Assembly (NCBI RefSeq): GCF_003112575.1
Contig: NZ_BEWC01000009.1
Coordinates: 62,001 to 126,000 of the forward strand
Length of the DNA: 64,000 nt
Source: Streptomyces ardesiacus
GTDB lineage: Bacteria; Actinomycetota; Actinomycetes; Streptomycetales; Streptomycetaceae
Reading direction: 5' to 3'
Numbering within the stretch: position 1 is the first letter of the stretch; the number at the start of each line of letters is the position of its first letter. Below the pieces are notes generated by a model, which ran no database searches, was not told the origin of the DNA, and worked only from the letters and a program-made list of their open reading frames with translations. Below are positions 60,836-64,000 of this stretch, one piece after another. The position numbers and the translations under genes are program-made.

Positions 60836-61894
60836 TTACTCCTGCTTCTTGCGCCGCGTGCCGAACACGATCTCGTCCCAGCTCGGCACCGCCGCGCGGC
60901 GGCCCGGCCGGACGCCGTCGGCCTCGGCCTGGCGGTCGGTGGAACCGGTGAGACGGTCGCGGTGGCTGGCCACCGAGCGCGGCATGAGCACGTCCGCGTA
61001 GGCGGAACCGGCCGACGCCGCGGGCGCGGGGGGCTCCTCCACCTCGGGCTCCTCGACGGGCTCCTCCACCGGTTCCGGAGCGCGCTCGGGCACCACCAGG
61101 TCGCCGCGGAAGCTCGGTACGGCCTCCAACAGGCTGGTGAGCGAGTCGCGTTCGCGTTCGCCCGAGGCGGTGGCGGCGGTGTCCTCGGCCGGTTCGGACG
61201 GCGGCGGGGGCAGGCTCGGACGCTCCCGCTGCTCCCGGTCGAGGGTGCGGTCCAGCGGCCGGTCGCGCGGCAGCCGGGCGATGCGCGGCACGAACGGGAA
61301 GCTGGGCTCGGGCGCGGCGAGGTCGTCGGACTCGCCGATCAGCGCGCGTGCCTCCGAGTCGACGGCCTGGACGAGCCGTCTGGGCGGGTCGTACGTCCAG
61401 CTCGCCGAGTGGGGTTCGCCCGCGACCAGGTAGACCAGCAGGACCTCCCAGGTGCCGTCGTCGCGGCGCCAGGAGTCCCACTGCACGGTGTCCTTGTCGG
61501 CGCCGCGCAGCAGCAGCCGCTCCTGGACGGCCTCACCGAGGGGCGGACCGGAGTTCTCACCGGGGCGACGGACGGGCGTCTTGCGGGCCCGCTCCGCCAT
61601 GAAGGCGCGCTCGGCCAGCACGGGGCCCTCGAAGCGCCGTACCCGGTCGACGGGGATGCCGGCCATCTGCGCGACCTCTTCCGCGGTCGCGCCGGCTCGT
61701 ATACGCGCCTGGATGTCGCGGGGGCGGAGATGGCTCTCCACCTCGATCTCGATCTGGCCGAGGCGGGGACGGTCGCCGCGAACGGCGGCCCGGAGCCGCT
61801 CGTCGATCGGAAGCGTGTACTCCGTGCTGTCCGCAGCCTTCAGCACCAGCCGTGTGCCGTCATTCGAGACGGCCACGACACGCAGTTCGGGCAT
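60836..61894 (-). CDS. sepH: SepH cell-division protein (DUF3071)
   Basis: 352 aa. ATG at 61894 with GGGAGG upstream. N-terminal DUF3071 domain MPELRVVAVSNDGTRLVLKAADSTEYTLPIDERLRAAVRGDRPRLGQIEIEVESHLRPRDIQARIRAGATAEEVAQMAGIPVDRVRRFEGPVLAERAFM includes a helix-turn-helix (about 58-95). Then comes WDSWRRDDGTWEVLLVYL and a long disordered, acidic/Pro-rich tail ending in basic RRAAVPSWDEIVFGTRRKKQE. SepH stimulates FtsZ assembly during sporulation and vegetative septation in Streptomyces; the C-terminal conserved motif is present. It is monocistronic. Confidence 0.95.
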   Translation of the reverse strand: MPELRVVAVSNDGTRLVLKAADSTEYTLPIDERLRAAVRGDRPRLGQIEIEVESHLRPRDIQARIRAGATAEEVAQMAGIPVDRVRRFEGPVLAERAFMAERARKTPVRRPGENSGPPLGEAVQERLLLRGADKDTVQWDSWRRDDGTWEVLLVYLVAGEPHSASWTYDPPRRLVQAVDSEARALIGESDDLAAPEPSFPFVPRIARLPRDRPLDRTLDREQRERPSLPPPPSEPAEDTAATASGERERDSLTSLLEAVPSFRGDLVVPERAPEPVEEPVEEPEVEEPPAPAASAGSAYADVLMPRSVASHRDRLTGSTDRQAEADGVRPGRRAAVPSWDEIVFGTRRKKQE

Positions 61895-62366
61895 GGGGAC
61901 CTCCCGGGTGGTGCCTGCCGACGTCACGTGCGTCGCTGCTTCCGCTCTGTCGAGTGTGGCCTGCCCGGGTGCAGCCTGCCACAACCTTGCCGAGTTGCCC
62001 GGCGTGTCGGGCACGGGCCCTGGATCGCCGTTATGGCACGGTTACCTGTTCGCAACGCTAAGTGACCAACTCCGTCACCCTGTGCAACTAGCCCCCTCCC
62101 GGCGGTCCTTCAAGGTGCCGGACACCCTGTCGGGAGACCGGCTCCAGGGCTCGCAACAGTACTCCATTCGGGCCACGTGCGTGGATTGGCACGCCGCCCA
62201 ACTTCTGGCAAGAGGGACCGTCCGGCCGTCCCCGGCGCGATTTCCGCGATCTTGGACGTGGCGTACTTCACGCAATCACCAGAAACGGAACTAATGGTTT
62301 CGGCCGCGCGTCCCTTTGTCGTGCAGTTGATCGCTCCCGTGCCGGAAAGGAAGGCAAGGTCCGAGG
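61895..62366. other. Divergent intergenic region sepH/membrane protein
   Basis: 472 bases with no coding gene. It has the sepH ribosome site and a moderately AT-richer centre (62040-62180). I see no repeat, RNA fold or operator I can name. Confidence 0.55.
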
Positions 62367-63284
62367 ATGCGTGAAAGGTCCGATGGCGCAGGTGAGGCGG
62401 ACGTGAGTTCCAAGGGTGAGTCCAGGCGGATCGACCTGAGCGTGCCCCAGGTCGCGGGCAGCGCCCTGGCCGCGGTGGTGGCCGCCAAGCTCGCCTCCTC
62501 CTTCGGCGTCTACGGCACGATCGTCGGCGCCGGTCTGATCAGCGTCGTCGCCACCTGCGGGGGCTCGGTGCTCCAGCACTTCTTCAAGCGCACCGGGGAG
62601 CAGATCCGGGTGAAGCGCACCGTCGCCGCGGTACGGATCGGCGGGCGAACCGCCTCCGTTCCCGCCGCGGTGCCCGCCTCGGCGCAGGGGCCGTCTCCGG
62701 TTTCCGGCCCGGGGTCGGGCGCGGGCTCGGGCTCGGGCGGCTTCACCGAGGGGACCGTCTACCGCGCGAGGGCCAAGGGGTGGCGGCGCCCGGTGATCGC
62801 GGCGGCCCTCGTCTTCGGGATCACCATGGCCGGGATCACCGTGTACGAGGTCGCCTCCGGCCAGAACCTGAGCGGCGGCCGCAGCACCACTGTGGGGAGC
62901 GCCTTCACCGGGCACAACAAGTCGGCGCCCGATTCGGGCGATTCGGGCGAGTCCGGCGGCTCCGGCGGCTCCGGCGGCTCCCAAGACACGCAGGACGGCC
63001 GGGACCCGGGGAACTCCGGCGGCCCCACCGACCCCGGGTCCGGGAACGACGCCCCCGCGTCCACCCCCTCGGCGAGTCCGGACGGCGGCGCCGCCGAGGG
63101 CGGCGGTACGCAGGACGGGGGTACGGCCACGAGCCCGGCGCCCACCCCGGACGCCACGGGCGACGACGGCACCGGTGACACCGGAGCCCCCGACCCGGGA
63201 GCCTCGGCTACGACCCCAGCACCCGGCGCAAGTAGTCGTTCTGGAACAGACGGTCCGGGTCAAGACGGTCCCGCAGCGCCGTGA
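62367..63284 (+). CDS. Uncharacterised membrane protein with Gly/Ser/Asp-rich C-terminal half
   Basis: 305 aa from the ATG at 62367 (GTG at 62403 is an alternative with GAGGCGG before it). Hydrophobic segments: residues 28-72 (VAGSALAAVVAAKLASSFGVYGTIVGAGLISVVATCGGS), one or two helices, and 142-162 (VIAAALVFGITMAGITVYEVA). From residue about 180 the sequence is Gly/Ser/Asp/Pro/Thr-rich and looks disordered and external. Function unknown; not recognised as a family. Its last 77 bases overlap the convergent oxidase gene, which is unusual. Confidence 0.78.
   Translation: MRERSDGAGEADVSSKGESRRIDLSVPQVAGSALAAVVAAKLASSFGVYGTIVGAGLISVVATCGGSVLQHFFKRTGEQIRVKRTVAAVRIGGRTASVPAAVPASAQGPSPVSGPGSGAGSGSGGFTEGTVYRARAKGWRRPVIAAALVFGITMAGITVYEVASGQNLSGGRSTTVGSAFTGHNKSAPDSGDSGESGGSGGSGGSQDTQDGRDPGNSGGPTDPGSGNDAPASTPSASPDGGAAEGGGTQDGGTATSPAPTPDATGDDGTGDTGAPDPGASATTPAPGASSRSGTDGPGQDGPAAP
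62932..62981 (+). repeat. Short tandem repeats coding Ser-Gly-Gly units
   Basis: GATTCGGGC-type and TCCGGCGGC-type 9-base repeats encode SGDSGESGGSGGSGGS within the membrane-protein gene. Confidence 0.85.
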
Positions 63285-64000
63285 ACTCGCCGAAGCGCGG
63301 ATACACCCGGGAGAAGTACGCGGCGTCCCGGGTGTGGATCTTCCCCCAGTGAGGCCGGCCCTCGTGCGCGGTGAAGATGCGCTCGGCGGCGGTGAAGTAC
63401 GCCTGGTAGGGCGTGCCCCGGAACATGTGCACGGCGATGTAAGCGCTGTCGCGGCCCGAGGCGGTGGACAGCGCGATGTCGTCGGCCGGGGCCGTGCGCA
63501 CCTCGACCGGGAAGCTGATCCGCAGCCGTGAGCGGTCGACCATCGCCCTCAGCTCGCGCAGCGTCTCGACGACGGCCTCGCGCGGAACGGCGTACTCCAT
63601 CTCCACGAACCGCACCCGGCGCGGGGATGTGAAGACCTTGTAGGGAGTGTCCGTGTACGTCCGCGCGGAGAGCGCCCTGCTGGAGACCCGGGCGATCGCC
63701 GGGATGGTGCCGGGCACCGCGCGGCCGACCCAGTTGGCCGCCTGGAAGACGCCGTTGGAGAGGAACTCGTCGTCCAGCCAGCCCTGGAACCGGCCCACGG
63801 GCTGCTCCGGACCGGCACTGCGGTTGTTGCGCTTGGTGTTGGTGCTGCCGGTGTGCGGGAACCAGTAGAACTCGAAGTGCTCGTTCTCCGACCAGAGCGC
63901 GTCGAAGTCGGACAGGACCCGGTCGAGGGGCATCGGCTCCTCGCGGGCCGTGAGCAGGAAGACCGGCTCCACCGCGAAGGTGATCGCCGTGACCACGCCC
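63208..64000 (-). CDS. FAD-linked aldonolactone (D-arabinono-1,4-lactone) oxidase, C-terminal part
   Basis: About 264 residues are visible; the N-terminal FAD-binding domain lies beyond the right edge. The visible part is the ALO catalytic domain: FEFYWFPHTGSTNTKRNNRS, WVGRAVPGTIPAI, FVEMEYAVPREAVVETLRELRAMV, then AHEGRPHWGKIHTRDAAYFSRVYPRFGEFTALRDRLDPDRLFQNDYLRRVLG. The HWGK segment and the final LDPD..F.N.YL are typical of L-gulonolactone/D-arabinonolactone oxidases, which oxidise sugar lactones with O2. The substrate in this organism is not known. The stop codon overlaps the convergent membrane-protein gene. Confidence 0.92.
   Translation of the reverse strand, partial: GVVTAITFAVEPVFLLTAREEPMPLDRVLSDFDALWSENEHFEFYWFPHTGSTNTKRNNRSAGPEQPVGRFQGWLDDEFLSNGVFQAANWVGRAVPGTIPAIARVSSRALSARTYTDTPYKVFTSPRRVRFVEMEYAVPREAVVETLRELRAMVDRSRLRISFPVEVRTAPADDIALSTASGRDSAYIAVHMFRGTPYQAYFTAAERIFTAHEGRPHWGKIHTRDAAYFSRVYPRFGEFTALRDRLDPDRLFQNDYLRRVLGS

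Overview
The window is a stretch of chromosome from a Streptomyces or a very close relative. The DNA is very GC-rich with strong third-position GC bias, so long antisense open frames occur everywhere. Many starts are GTG and one is TTG. The gene set is typical of the genus: HrdB principal sigma factor with a Lys/Ala-rich N-terminus, NrdR-NrdJ, LexA, SepH, DUF7455, a second type II topoisomerase pair, paired M16 proteases, and HPr with DasR-type operators. From memory of the family, gene content and order resemble the S. coelicolor hrdB neighbourhood; this was not checked by alignment. I see no tRNA, rRNA, insertion sequence, phage, CRISPR array or attachment site. The region reads as core chromosome.

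Layout. 1-3.4 kb: the 3' end of an NRPS-independent siderophore operon (aminotransferase, IucA/IucC synthetase, GNAT). 3.6-10.8 kb: DNA repair and dNTP supply (DinG-like helicase, lexA with an SOS box, nrdR-nrdJ with paired NrdR boxes, then a perfect 52-bp palindrome). 10.8-13.8 kb: TerD-like, DUF4937, histidine phosphatase and ADP-ribosylglycohydrolase genes. 14.1-16.5 kb: a divergent MFS efflux/TetR pair with two matching operators. 16.5-23.8 kb: rnhB, two uncharacterised genes, a RecQ with a phosphoribosyltransferase-like tail, DUF4192 and a Nudix gene. 23.9-29 kb: an unusual ABC ATPase-permease fusion, a FadR-type regulator and hrdB. 29-32.9 kb: a secreted trypsin-like protease, DUF7455 and parE. 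33.1-35.5 kb: a membrane protein and a NarL-type two-component system. 35.5-43.9 kb: an organic-acid module: DUF485-SSS symporter, CitA/CitB-type two-component system, an iron-box-controlled sucrase/ferredoxin-like gene, and two divergent citrate synthases, one carrying its own helix-turn-helix domain. 44.1-47.7 kb: a CobW-type GTPase converging on parC. 48-50.8 kb: an M16 protease pair, one member lacking the zinc motif. 51-52 kb: a ydaO-type c-di-AMP riboswitch before a secreted M23 peptidase. 52-58.8 kb: GntR, ptsH, a GNAT/acyl-CoA synthetase fusion, and a DUF5998-phosphodiesterase-thymidine kinase operon. 58.8-64 kb: VOC, sulfurtransferase, sepH, a membrane protein and a partial aldonolactone oxidase.

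How it fits together. Several regulatory inputs can be read from the DNA: SOS (lexA), deoxynucleotide sensing (NrdR), iron (DmdR/IdeR-type box), amino-sugar status (DasR-type sites), c-di-AMP (riboswitch) and drug-type ligands (TetR operators). The part most worth following up is the 35.5-43.9 kb organic-acid/citrate block. There a catalytically intact-looking citrate synthase fused to a DNA-binding domain faces a second citrate synthase across a 123-bp AT-rich region containing two inverted repeats.
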